Origin: Parapristionchus giblindavisi
Taxonomy: Eukaryota; Nematoda; Chromadorea; Rhabditida; Diplogasteridae
Reading direction: 5' to 3'
Assembly: GCA_943737045.1 (NCBI GenBank)
Contig: CALSFV010000397.1
Location: 124,001-188,000 of the forward strand
DNA length: 64,000 bases
Shown: positions 26,026 through 37,299 of the stretch, one piece after another
How positions within the stretch are numbered: position 1 is the stretch's first letter
How the letters are laid out: each line of letters starts with the position of its first letter
Program-made: the position numbers and the translations under genes
The notes under the pieces: model-generated
Seen by the model: the letters and a program-made list of their open reading frames with translations, nothing else
Databases searched by the model: none
Told to the model about the DNA's origin: nothing

Positions 26026-26200
26026 CGTTGCACTCAGTAGAGAGAGAGAGAGAGTTCGTTGTAGTGAGTAGAGAGAAAAATCCTTCTCATAATCCTTTCT
26101 ACGGAATGTAAAGATAGCGAGAGAGGAGAGGGAAGCCGGCTGTTCCAAAGACTCCTATTTACAGATAAGAGGGAGAAGGATAAGTACAAGGTTAAGGAGA
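25140..26200. repeat. Pyrimidine-rich block with three diverged internal copies
   Basis: The sentence CCTTTTTGCGGTAT...AATCCACTGATA...CTCTCTAAGCTCTTGT occurs three times, with the GCGGTAT motif at about 25365, 25539 and 25839. CAGTATACCACGGCCTC occurs twice (25240s and 25714). A long GA dinucleotide tract lies at 25973-26020. Short open frames here reflect low-complexity sequence. Mirror at about 44205-45265. Confidence 0.8.
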
Positions 26201-26223
26201 AGGCTCTTCTTCTACAGAAGATG

Positions 26224-27800
26224 ATTAATTACTCTCATCCCTCTCTTCCTATTTACTAGTTTTACCATTCATTCCCATAACCAATCCCAACAACAAGAGA
26301 TATAAATATAGGTTTACGAATTATTAAATACAAGTTGATCGAGACACATCAAAACAACACATAAAAAACCTTCTTCTCTATCAATAAAAACACTCTCATG
26401 AAATATCATCTTCTTTAGCAGAGCATATGTCGAACATAAATATATTAAAGGAAACAATGAAAGGAAAAGGTAAGAGTATACGGTGATCACTATAACTGTC
26501 ACAATATCTCATTCTAATTAATTCTCTTCATCCAATTACTACATCGCCCTGACAATTAACATTCAAAGAGACAAGACATTCATTTTCTGTGAGCACATTC
26601 ATAATGAAAAAAACCCAGCAGATAAATAGATAATATAAATATAATAAAATATAATAAATAGATAATTGATAATAGATGAAGCAGATAAAGCAGAATGAAA
26701 CCATGATTTAACTAGTGATTACGTAATTAGGTTACTAAAACTGAAATTAGTAGAGATGAAGAATGGTAAACAAAAAAGGAAAGATGAGACGAGACCCTTC
26801 GTGTCTATCTCTGCCGAAAGGAATAAAGAAGAGGGAGACGCTACTATAAAAACCACATAATGAGTAGAGATTTTAAAATGTTACAAATGAAACATGTGAA
26901 TTTCATAACTAATAATTGAAGAGAGGTTTTAGTCTCTATCACTCATCAATAGTGATAGATATAAATACTCAAACCAGCCATCTTGCGAGGCCTTGAATAT
27001 ATTGGCAGATGGTATGATCAAGAGTCATTTCGAAATATGAGAAAGAGATTTAGACTGTACACCTATATTCACAAAATGATTAATTACCCTTATATCTCTC
27101 TATTCCTACTCACTAGTTCCATTCCCATATTTAATCACAACAACAAGAGATATAAATATGCGTGTATGAATGATTAAAGACAAGTTGATCATCACATTGA
27201 AACAAAGCATAAAATAAAACCACTCTCATGAAATATCGCATCATCATTAGCGACACATATAATACACATACATATATTTTAAAGTCAACAATGAATAATC
27301 GACTGATTACAACCTATGATGATCAGTATATCTATTACAATACACTATTCTAATAAATTCTCCACTACGCTATCATGATAATAACAGTCAGAGAGATACA
27401 GCAGCCAAATCATTTATTCACTTTCTTTCATGACACCCATAATAAACGAACCCATTAAATATAAACTGAGACAATCCTAGTAAAATCTTAATGTAACTAG
27501 TGATTACGTAAATAGGATATCTCAACTTATATTAGTAGTGATAAAGTTTTATATAAATACTCAAACCACACAACTCGCGAGTACGTGAATATTTGGGCAG
27601 ATGGTATGGTAAGAGTCATCTCGTATTATGAGGAAGAGATTTAACCAGGGCACTTATATTCACAAAATGAATAATTACCCTTATCCCTCCCTACCTACTC
27701 ACTAGTTCAATCAACCATTCCCATATTCAATCACAACAACAAGAGATACAAATATACGTTTATGAATGATTAAAGACAAGTTGATCGAGACAAGTTGAGC
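26224..27800. repeat. Three diverged tandem copies of a 600-850-bp unit
   Basis: A block TTACTAGTT...CCCATA...CAACAACAAGAGATAYAAATAT...GACAAGTTGATC occurs at about 26224-26342, 27074-27190 and 27664-27787. CTAGTGATTACGTAA also recurs (26711 and 27496), as does CACTCTCATGAAATATC. The unit is AT-rich with no long reading frame. Mirror at about 42614-44190. Confidence 0.75.
26614..26700. repeat. AT-rich simple repeat (GATAAATA-type)
   Basis: A run of ATAAATAGATAATATAAATATAATA-like words inside the diverged repeat unit. Low complexity only. Mirror at about 43714-43800. Confidence 0.6.
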
Positions 27801-28057
27801 ATCACATTAAAACAATACATAAAACAATGCTTTCTCTTTTTTACACGGTTGATTAAGTTTTATTACTTAGAGATAATTCTTAATTAGTCTTTATTAAGAA
27901 TAAAGATGGAGACGGTTCATTCAGTTTTAGTAACTAAATCAGAAGAAGAATAACATGCACTATTCATAATAATTATAGTTGGCATGAACAGATTACAACA
28001 AAAATACATTACAATCAAATCTCAATATTCTAAACCGAACTTATATTATAATTTTAA

Positions 28058-28078
28058 GCGTTTTTACAGGAAAAACGC
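28058..28078. other. Perfect 8-bp hairpin in palindrome arm
   Basis: GCGTTTTT-ACAGG-AAAAACGC. Mirror at 42336-42356. No downstream gene, so a terminator role is not supported; recorded as a structural element only. Confidence 0.5.
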
Positions 28079-28896
28079 GGTATATAATAATAGATAAATA
28101 TCTCTACGTCGCATAAAATCTTACTCTACAAATAAGATATAAATAAATTTTTCCCTTTTCCTCGAATTCAATAAAGCACTTAACATTCTATAAGCATTTA
28201 AAAAAAACGTTAGAAATGAGAATTTCCTTCTATCAGGATTGTATGTCACTCTAGAAGTAAATCATGGAAATAGCCGATAGATCGAAGAGATACTGTCGTA
28301 AACATATTTCAACGAATGTTCATATATTTCGGATACATCAAAATAAATTCTTGAAGAGATATCAGTGTTACAAGAAAGAAGAAAAAATATTCATTTTATA
28401 ACTGACAATGGACCTGAAATGTTAAAGAGTAAATATTAACCAGTCCAACATAAAACATACTAATAACAGGAGATATAAGAAATATAGCAATAGTATTATA
28501 AATAGAGCTTAATTTGTGATACGGCAAATTAAGGTAATTGATCTCTGAGTGATTGAAATAAATCTAATTCGTCATTTTTTATTAATAAATCATAGATTAA
28601 GCCCAATATGTTCTACAGCTAACATGTAACACAAGTAAACCCTACATCGGGAAGGTGAAGTTTTTTAGCCAATTAGAACCTATATAACGAAAAAATACGC
28701 CTACTTTAACAGTGCATGGCATACGAATTATATATTGATTTGATCAAGCTACACAAATCAAAAGAGACAAAGCTCAACGAAAATGCGCGAAAGATATTAC
28801 GGGAAAAGATTACACGATGAAATGTAACAGGCCTATTACAACCATGCAAGTGTCATATCCTTACTTTTTTTTCGAAGTTCGACCCTATCCAGCGCC

Positions 28897-28919
28897 ACTC
28901 GTCGGTTGAATCGACGAGT
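28897..28919. other. 8-bp hairpin in palindrome arm
   Basis: ACTCGTCG-GTTGAAT-CGACGAGT, an island of balanced base composition in AT-rich DNA. Mirror at 41495-41517. Function unknown. Confidence 0.5.
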
Positions 28920-31900
28920 TGCCAATTCACATTCTCCTCAGAATGTTCAAACTATCATATTTTTTACTAGAGTACATTTGCATGCTTTTATAAACTGTAC
29001 TTCACGTTGAATTATCGTTCCTTTCTTTATTCATCGGGTCAGAGGTCGACCTGGAATAAGTCGCCTTGGGACTTTATTTATTCATACATGGTGAAGGTGG
29101 TGGTAAATAAGGAGTGATAGAGATAAGCCCCTCAATAGCACTAAAAAATCTAGAAAACAACCTCTAATTATGTATTTGTGCTCTAGAAACAATACATAAT
29201 AGATGTCTTAATAGTGGACATACGCTAAGATAGCTACTTATTTTTATAATAGTACTAACGCTGTGGCATACAACTATGTTTCTGTTCATTTCACTGGATT
29301 TACATGAGATATCACTAAAGGTGAATAACTAAAGAATGTAGATCTTGCAGTACACACCCTATCGCTATTGGACGATCAGTGGTGGTTGATATACTGGGTT
29401 CATACACCTTCCATTATGTAAATACACCTATATGAATCATAGTCCAAACCTGTTGTCCCTTTTGTTTTTCTATTATTTTGAGATGTGCGCTGATGAAATA
29501 CATGTTTAATACATGAATATGACACACTGCCTATAGGTGAAATCATGCCCTTCTATAGTGTTCCCGTTATCAAAGTCTTTTCAGGTAACCACCAAACCTT
29601 ACTTATTGAAATAGTGTACATGGATATTATAACTAGCATGATCATAACCCCCTTATGTATATAACGTTGATTCTTGATGATGAACAGTGGGTGTATCTAC
29701 ATTTTTACAATATCTAAAGTTAATTGAACATCGTAATATTACATATAAACACCATCTCGGACTGAACTAATTATGCACTCTTCTACTCATATTCTAGCGG
29801 CATATATACTCTACATTTGCACAACATAAAGTGTGTTTATATTATTGTTTCGTATGCAGTGTATAAAGATCCAATTATTTGGACTAATGTATAGCATAAC
29901 GCTTGCCATACACCAATCATTTTCCAAATGTATCATGGTTAGATAATCATGGCAATTTTTATTAGCTATTATGCTTCATGAAGGGTGATTTATAAAATAT
30001 TGTAGGATGCCTCATAGTTGAATAATGTATCTTTTTGAAGGTTGGCTAAATCAAAAAAAATTCGTTGTGAGGACATGTAGATAACAAAAATTATTCTACA
30101 TGCCCTGCACTATTTTCATACAACTTATTTGTCTGCTAGAATCATGAATGAATTACGCTGAATGTTCATTTCTATAACCGGTAAAGATATCGAAAATGTA
30201 AGTGGGAACCCTCCCGGTATGGTACTTTCTATTTACTGAGCTACACTGATGCCTCTCGAATCTAGTAGTAGAAAACAGAATTCCACATTTTTGGACCCAC
30301 GTGATAATATATTACACCAAATCAGTCTTTAATACTACATTACCACGAGTAACACTTTCACAATGTAGGGCATTTTAACAATCATGACAAATCTTTATAA
30401 TTATTTGATCACATACTGTGTGATGTAATAAAGTAGAATCACGAACCATTTAGTTGTCGAACTATGTACTAATTTATGTAGTTAAACATTGCACTAAAAA
30501 ATATAACCGTGGATGTATATAGCGCAAGAGTGTACAGAATCGCTCAATGCTTCGTAGTCATATGATAAAATGCATATCATTACATTATCAAACACGACAT
30601 TAACGCGATCATACATGAAAATACCAAAATCTTGTTTAAGTTTACGTTTACCCATGGTAATTCAAGCATCTAAGGCACTTCTAAATGATTTGTCGAACAA
30701 TATGTAGATAGATTCGTTTTGCAGAGAATTATATGTATATGTTTTCATACGTTTGCTACAGATATACCTACTATTTCATTGTTCAGCCTAGCATGAGGCT
30801 ATTGTAAAAACGATGACGTTGAAATGGTTATGCTTAAAACCAATCATGTTCAAATTACAAACTTAAAGATTGATAACATGTCTAAATCTATCTGGTGTGG
30901 TAGAATACTCAGTAAAATGTATAAGTTTAGATCTAATACAGCATCATAGTCTATCATTCATATTCTCAAAGCAATGTGTTACAAATTTATCTTATTCTTA
31001 GAGAATCATGAGGTGTTTACTCGAACAACTATGTTGTCTCATTAATAATTCAAACAATATGCTTTTCTATTATAAGAAATGGCCCAAATATGGATCTATA
31101 GCATTTAGGTAATGGTTACTTGAAAATCGTCATGTTGTAAGTTCCGGGTACAACCAACCAGTTTCCGATATACTATACTATTAACTTGAACAGGACCTTC
31201 CAACAGACTACCTAAAACATCACAACCGCATAGCTCAATCATCACAACTTCAGTTGATTTTCAGAAAATGAGACACAATTGAAACCGTTATTTTATAGTA
31301 GAAAGTGAGAAAGGCTTCCGGTTTTCTATATTACACAACACCAATCTGCTTACAAAAGCAATCTGCAATCGTTTGGTCCAACACCGGTTGTTCGGATAGC
31401 CAGAGAAGAATTTCAAGAACAGGTTCTTCAAGAATACAAAAATATATACCAGCGAGATTAGTGATTTTTACACTAGGAACACAGCCTAGCAGTTAACTGG
31501 CTACATATTTAAAAGCTGCATGAGTAGTGATAATACAGAAATGGATTCTTTATGTATGGCTAAGTTTGTCAAACTTTTAAATAATCCATATTATAACCAT
31601 GAATTAATAAACAAAATAGAATTACTGGTATATCATTGATTTTGTAATACAGCTATACATTACACACTAATGAACACCTTTCAATCCTTTCAATAGTTGC
31701 CTTATTTATTGATGAGGAGAGAAATATCCACAAATCTTACATTTATTCGATCAATAGTTTGGTTTACCGGTGATAAGAAACACCAATGAATCTATTACTA
31801 TATACGGATTACATCTAAATATTGTCTATGATGCTTATTAAAAATGATCAATATGCAACACGTGTTGTGTGCTCAACGTAGACACAAAGATGTATTGTCT

Positions 31901-31926
31901 ATTAACAAATCTTCAATTAAACTCTA

Positions 31927-32154
31927 AATATTATATTTTATCTGCTATGCATTCAGAAGTAAAGATATGTCAAAATCTTTCAAGGTACACATAATAACCA
32001 ATACATAACCATAACATGACCAAACATAGCATACCCATAACCACAACATGACATTGATTACTGTATTCTATTTTATCTGCTATGCACTCACACGTAAAGA
32101 TATGTCAAAATCTTTCAAGGTACGCATGATAACCACTACATAATCATGACATAA
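31927..32154. repeat. Direct repeat of about 133 bp next to telomere-like array
   Basis: TTTTATCTGCTATGCA...GTAAAGATATGTCAAAATCTTTCAAGGTAC occurs twice, 133 bp apart (31936 and 32070), followed by short CCATAACATGAC-like words. Mirror at 33200-33427. It abuts the TTAGGC arrays and so resembles subtelomere-type repeats (inference). Confidence 0.75.
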
Positions 32155-32178
32155 CTAAGCCTAAGCCTAAGCCTAAGC
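32155..32178 (-). repeat. Telomere-like array, four CTAAGC units
   Basis: Four exact hexamers (complement TTAGGC, the nematode telomere repeat), followed by a degenerate CTGAGA. The C-rich strand is on top, so the G-rich strand points left, away from the palindrome centre. Confidence 0.9.
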
Positions 32179-32278
32179 CTGAGATGTCGTTCATTTTGAT
32201 TTATCTGCAAAAATCGATAATGCCGTAAATATTGCTCTTTCAACTGCACGGTTTTAATAAGTTCATTACTGCACTTAT

Positions 32279-32320
32279 CCTAAGCCTAAACCTAAGCCTA
32301 AGCCTAAGCCTAAGCCTAAG
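32279..32320 (-). repeat. Telomere-like array, seven CCTAAG units
   Basis: Seven hexamers, one with a variant (CCTAAA). It is separated from the array at 32155 by 100 bp of unique sequence and is in the same orientation. Abuts CGGGGGCGTATG toward the centre. Confidence 0.92.
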
Positions 32321-33033
32321 CGGGGGCGTATGAAGCGATTCCGAGCGAAGCGAAGGATGTTTTTTGCGGTGGTTTCTTCTTCTGTTGCTTCCTCTTCCTA
32401 GATTCCCCCTTATCATCATTTGGTTTAAAAAATCGTTACTTACAAGTAACCTCAACCTTTATCTTTTTTACAGAAACTGTAAACTGACACAAAAAACTGT
32501 TTACTCTAAACTCATTAGCGTTAAATATCTGAACTATTTTTACCCTCCGCTCTGGCATACTCTCTCGCAGACAGAGAAAGAGAGAGAGAGAGTGGTCAGT
32601 GCGGGGAGTTTCAAATCATTTAAGAGCGAAAAAAGCATTTAAGAGTGAACTTATCAACCTCCAACTCTCTCTCGTGATCAGAAAACGAAGAAACAGTGTG
32701 TGAAATAAAGAGATGGATTGACTTTAGCAGAAGTCTAACTTGAAACTCCCCGCACTGACCATTCTCTCTCTCTCTTTCTCTGTCTGCGAGAGAGTATGCC
32801 AGAGCGGAGGGTAAAAATAGTTCAGATGTTTAACGCTAATGAGTTTAGAGTAAACAGTTTTTTGTGTCAGTTTACAGTTTCTGTAAAAAAGATAAAGGTT
32901 GAGGTTACTTGTAAGTAACGATTTTTTAAACCAAATGATGATAAGGGGGAATCTAGGAAGAGGAAGCAACAGAAGAAGAAACCACCGCAAAAAACATCCT
33001 TCGCTTCGCTCGGAATCGCTTCATACGCCCCCG
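32321..33033. other. Central core between the inner telomere arrays
   Basis: A 713-bp palindromic core: two arms of 294 bp plus the 125-bp spacer. It contains CT/GA runs (32573-32592 and mirror). Open frames of about 70-92 codons here start only at TTG or similar codons; two of them read through the telomere repeats as Leu-Arg repeats. I do not consider them genes. Confidence 0.7.
32615..32739. other. Unpaired 125-bp spacer at the palindrome centre
   Basis: Left arm and right arm stop matching after GTTTCAA. The spacer has an internal direct repeat CATTTAAGAGYG (32616 and about 32636). No known gene or element is recognised. An asymmetric spacer is what snap-back copying or an offset head-to-head joining would leave. 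Confidence 0.9.
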
Positions 33034-33075
33034 CTTAGGCTTAGGCTTAGGCTTAGGCTTAGGTTTAGGCTTAGG
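33034..33075 (+). repeat. Telomere-like array, seven CTTAGG units (right arm)
   Basis: Exact mirror of 32279-32320, including the variant TTTAGG unit. The G-rich strand now points right, again away from the centre. Confidence 0.92.
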
Positions 33076-33175
33076 ATAAGTGCAGTAATGAACTTATTAA
33101 AACCGTGCAGTTGAAAGAGCAATATTTACGGCATTATCGATTTTTGCAGATAAATCAAAATGAACGACATCTCAG

Positions 33176-33199
33176 GCTTAGGCTTAGGCTTAGGCTTAG
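33176..33199 (+). repeat. Telomere-like array, four GCTTAG units (right arm)
   Basis: Exact mirror of 32155-32178. Confidence 0.9.
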
Positions 33200-35521
33200 T
33201 TATGTCATGATTATGTAGTGGTTATCATGCGTACCTTGAAAGATTTTGACATATCTTTACGTGTGAGTGCATAGCAGATAAAATAGAATACAGTAATCAA
33301 TGTCATGTTGTGGTTATGGGTATGCTATGTTTGGTCATGTTATGGTTATGTATTGGTTATTATGTGTACCTTGAAAGATTTTGACATATCTTTACTTCTG
33401 AATGCATAGCAGATAAAATATAATATTTAGAGTTTAATTGAAGATTTGTTAATAGACAATACATCTTTGTGTCTACGTTGAGCACACAACACGTGTTGCA
33501 TATTGATCATTTTTAATAAGCATCATAGACAATATTTAGATGTAATCCGTATATAGTAATAGATTCATTGGTGTTTCTTATCACCGGTAAACCAAACTAT
33601 TGATCGAATAAATGTAAGATTTGTGGATATTTCTCTCCTCATCAATAAATAAGGCAACTATTGAAAGGATTGAAAGGTGTTCATTAGTGTGTAATGTATA
33701 GCTGTATTACAAAATCAATGATATACCAGTAATTCTATTTTGTTTATTAATTCATGGTTATAATATGGATTATTTAAAAGTTTGACAAACTTAGCCATAC
33801 ATAAAGAATCCATTTCTGTATTATCACTACTCATGCAGCTTTTAAATATGTAGCCAGTTAACTGCTAGGCTGTGTTCCTAGTGTAAAAATCACTAATCTC
33901 GCTGGTATATATTTTTGTATTCTTGAAGAACCTGTTCTTGAAATTCTTCTCTGGCTATCCGAACAACCGGTGTTGGACCAAACGATTGCAGATTGCTTTT
34001 GTAAGCAGATTGGTGTTGTGTAATATAGAAAACCGGAAGCCTTTCTCACTTTCTACTATAAAATAACGGTTTCAATTGTGTCTCATTTTCTGAAAATCAA
34101 CTGAAGTTGTGATGATTGAGCTATGCGGTTGTGATGTTTTAGGTAGTCTGTTGGAAGGTCCTGTTCAAGTTAATAGTATAGTATATCGGAAACTGGTTGG
34201 TTGTACCCGGAACTTACAACATGACGATTTTCAAGTAACCATTACCTAAATGCTATAGATCCATATTTGGGCCATTTCTTATAATAGAAAAGCATATTGT
34301 TTGAATTATTAATGAGACAACATAGTTGTTCGAGTAAACACCTCATGATTCTCTAAGAATAAGATAAATTTGTAACACATTGCTTTGAGAATATGAATGA
34401 TAGACTATGATGCTGTATTAGATCTAAACTTATACATTTTACTGAGTATTCTACCACACCAGATAGATTTAGACATGTTATCAATCTTTAAGTTTGTAAT
34501 TTGAACATGATTGGTTTTAAGCATAACCATTTCAACGTCATCGTTTTTACAATAGCCTCATGCTAGGCTGAACAATGAAATAGTAGGTATATCTGTAGCA
34601 AACGTATGAAAACATATACATATAATTCTCTGCAAAACGAATCTATCTACATATTGTTCGACAAATCATTTAGAAGTGCCTTAGATGCTTGAATTACCAT
34701 GGGTAAACGTAAACTTAAACAAGATTTTGGTATTTTCATGTATGATCGCGTTAATGTCGTGTTTGATAATGTAATGATATGCATTTTATCATATGACTAC
34801 GAAGCATTGAGCGATTCTGTACACTCTTGCGCTATATACATCCACGGTTATATTTTTTAGTGCAATGTTTAACTACATAAATTAGTACATAGTTCGACAA
34901 CTAAATGGTTCGTGATTCTACTTTATTACATCACACAGTATGTGATCAAATAATTATAAAGATTTGTCATGATTGTTAAAATGCCCTACATTGTGAAAGT
35001 GTTACTCGTGGTAATGTAGTATTAAAGACTGTTTTGGTGTAATATATTATCACGTGGGTCCAAAAATGTGGAATTCTGTTTTCTACTACTAGATTCGAGA
35101 GGCATCAGTGTAGCTCAGTAAATAGAAAGTACCATACCGGGAGGGTTCCCACTTACATTTTCGATATCTTTACCGGTTATAGAAATGAACATTCAGCGTA
35201 ATTCATTCATGATTCTAGCAGACAAATAAGTTGTATGAAAATAGTGCAGGGCATGTAGAATAATTTTTGTTATCTACATGTCCTCACAACGAATTTTTTT
35301 TGATTTAGCCAACCTTCAAAAAGATACATTATTCAACTATGAGGCATCCTACAATATTTTATAAATCACCCTTCATGAAGCATAATAGCTAATAAAAATT
35401 GCCATGATTATCTAACCATGATACATTTGGAAAATGAATGGTGTATGGCAAGCGTTATGCTATACATTAGTCCAAATAATTGGATCTTTATACACTGCAT
35501 ACGAAACAATAATATAAACAC

Positions 35522-35556
35522 CTCCGCATTTTTAGGGGGGCCAATAATTTGGTCAA
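35522..35556. repeat. Left terminal inverted repeat of nested transposon
   Basis: Pairs with 40545-40579. Carries the motif GGGGGGCCAATAATTTGG. Confidence 0.88.
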
Positions 35557-35645
35557 AGTGGGGCCAATAATTTGCTAAAAGTTGAGTCTCGAATTAGGCT
35601 ACCAGACAAGCCCCACTTGAAAAGTTGAGCCATTAATTTGGTCAA

Positions 35646-35815
35646 AATAATGGCCCCACTAAACTTTTCGCTAAACTTTAGTCCAAATTAATGGCTCAAC
35701 TTTTCAAGTGGGGCCAATAATTTGGTCATAATAATGGCCCCACTAAACTTTTCGCTAAACTTTAGTCCAAATTAATGGCTCAACTTTTCAAGTGGGGCCA
35801 ATAATTTGGCCAATA
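35646..35815. repeat. Two 83-bp tandem subterminal repeats
   Basis: TGGCCCCACTAAACTTTTCG at 35651 recurs at 35734. Each unit contains both CCAAATTAATGGCTCAAC and its inverse, so it is itself partly palindromic. The right end has related but non-tandem words (40425-40545). These look like clustered transposase-binding sites (inference). Confidence 0.8.
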
Positions 35816-35819
35816 ATTT

Positions 35820-36200
35820 GGCTCGACCAGTAAAAGTTTAGCCCTTTATTTGCTTTACTTTTATTCCAATTCCATTTATGTTTATTACACATTTAAATGT
35901 TTTATACATCAATTAACTTCTTTATTCTCATAACATACAATATTTACATATCGATTACAACATGACAAGAAAATGAAACGAACAATAAACATTTAATTGA
36001 TTTTGTATCACTAACAAAATATAACTTCTAATAATATTATAACTTCTTATTTTATTTATAACAATAACATCGCACTTTTCTAAGGTTTTCGACTAAGCTG
36101 ATGACGATGGACATAGTCATTTTGTATTGATATTGAGCGTATAAAAGTCACTTGTTTTATTTGTAGAAGACACTATTTCTGGTTTTACATGGTTCAGAAA
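35820..36200. other. AT-rich interval of nested transposon, nothing recognised
   Basis: No repeat, RNA or coding signal that I can support. Confidence 0.5.
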
Positions 36201-36360
36201 CTATGCCGATCTCTTTTATATCTAATAGCGCGTGGCGAAGGTCAGCCGGGTTAGGGAGAGGCTGGAGAGACAATCGAGAGGCGGGGCGAGATCTAGACTT
36301 TGAGCGACTTCCGTTCTTTGGAGCATCGTGTCTTTTTCTTATGCAAGTACATTTTATACG

Positions 36361-36730
36361 CACAATACCGGGGAGGTATCAGAACGGCAACGATCAAAAC
36401 GGCAACAATCAAAACGGCAACGGATCTTAAATCTGTTGGGAGATGGCCTATGTCAACAAAAGTTGTATCATTGTAATCAGTGGGAGTGTACGGTATTGTG
36501 CTACCGTAACCGTCGGGAATCGCGAACTGATTATTTTCAGTGGACCCATGACCCGGGGTTCATGGTTGAAAATGGCCGAAAGCGAAAAATTCATGATCAG
36601 TTCGCGATTCCCGACGGTTACGGTAGCACAATACCGTACATCCCCACTGATAACAATGATACAACTTTTGTTGCCATAGGCCATCTCCCAACATACTTAT
36701 AATCCGTTGCCGTTTTGATACCCCCTCACA
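36361..36730. repeat. MITE-like inverted repeat with 15-bp tandem units
   Basis: Arms 36434-36530 and 36597-36693 pair at long range (GTTGGGAGATGGCCTATG ... CATAGGCCATCTCCCAAC), with an inner hairpin at CATGACCCGGGGTTCATG. The outer part of the left arm has three 15-bp ACGGCAACRATCAAA units (36383-36422); the right arm has one. Open frames on both strands across it are mirror images of each other and therefore not genes. Confidence 0.85.
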
Positions 36731-36807
36731 ATACCAGACCCCTTCGCGCCTAATTCACGATTTCAATTGTTTCTTTGAATCTATCAATGCAAATATTTTG
36801 TGACCAT

Positions 36808-37297
36808 GTTCCCGGGGCAGAATTTGATGGCGAACCTGTCGAATTCATTTTTCAAGAAAAATTTTCAAAAACGGAAATTCTCTCAAAGTGTAAAACGCGA
36901 CCTGCATAGATCGGACCGGAATGGATTTATGGCGAATTAAAAGAGTAAAAAACCGAAATCGGCGAGTTTCCAGCCATTAAATCGCATATGGAAACCTGAC
37001 AGCGGAAAGCGCGACAAAGGTCCGGTAATTCAAATTCCGATCAGTATATACAGTTAAACTTACGGGGGTTGGAAAATTAAGTTCCAGCTATACTGAACGG
37101 AAAATTTAAATCGGAAAGACGTTATTTGAATTCCCGGACCTTTGTCGCGCTCTTGAATTAAAATGTCGAGTTTGCATATGCTCATGAAAACTCGCCGATT
37201 TCGGTTTTCTACTCTTTATAACGCGCCATCAGAATGAATTTTTCATGAAAAAATGAATTATACAGGCTTTATCGCCATCAAATTCTACCCCGGAACG
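36808..37297. repeat. Second inverted repeat (foldback) inside the nested transposon
   Basis: CCCGGGGCAGAATTTGATGG pairs with CCATCAAATTCTACCCCGG. CCGAAATCGGCGAGTTT pairs with AAACTCGCCGATTTCGG. GCGCGACAAAGGTCCGG pairs with CCGGACCTTTGTCGCGC. Arms are imperfect, with the centre near 37050-37080. No coding frame. Confidence 0.85.
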
Positions 37298-37299
37298 TT

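Larger units (their letters stand above)
27801..31900. other. AT-rich core of left arm, no recognised gene
   Basis: About 4 kb without repeat structure, long frame or RNA gene that I can support. The longest suggestive frame is on the minus strand at about 31330-31490: 53 codons ending with a stop, with a fairly protein-like composition but no ATG and a stop immediately upstream. Mirror in the right arm at 33454-35521 and 40580-42613. Could be decayed coding DNA or ordinary non-coding sequence. Confidence 0.5.
24610..32614. repeat. Left arm of giant inverted repeat (8005 bp)
   Basis: Pairs with the right arm. Position x pairs with 70405 minus x at the very end and with 70414 minus x further in. 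Inside the nested insertion's site the sum drops by 5060 to 65354. Differences seen: a T5 versus A6 run in the first hairpin, a net 10-bp length change in the GA tract near 26000, and scattered substitutions (for example near 24639, 26736, 29527 and 30328). It keeps the uninterrupted ATAAACACACTTTATG site that is split in the right arm. Confidence 0.95.

Noticed and set aside
25912..26148. Ser/Leu-rich and Arg/Glu-rich frames in the CT/GA block and its mirror at 44225-44548
   Set aside because: Low-complexity dinucleotide tracts stay open in several frames by composition. Their length changes between the arms.
28872..28890. Isolated B-box-like word AGTTCGACCC
   Set aside because: No A-box at a suitable distance and no cloverleaf.
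31305..31496. 63-codon frame in the left arm and its mirror at 33858-34049
   Set aside because: Starts at GTG, has no recognisable domain, and a similar-length frame exists on the opposite strand. Expected by chance in this length.
32240..33114. Mirrored open frames of about 70-92 codons, some with Leu-rich starts or Leu-Arg repeats
   Set aside because: Their first codons are TTG or similar, the Leu-Arg stretch is translated telomere repeat, and both strands of the palindrome give the same frames. No family resemblance.
35085..35150. tRNA-like stretch (TAGCTCAGTAAATAG) in the right arm and its mirror
   Set aside because: Resembles an A-box only. The later GGGTTCCC does not fit the B-box and no acceptor stem forms.
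36328..36702. Overlapping frames of 78-124 codons on both strands
   Set aside because: They lie on a long inverted repeat, so frames on the two strands are mirror images of each other. Not independent coding evidence.
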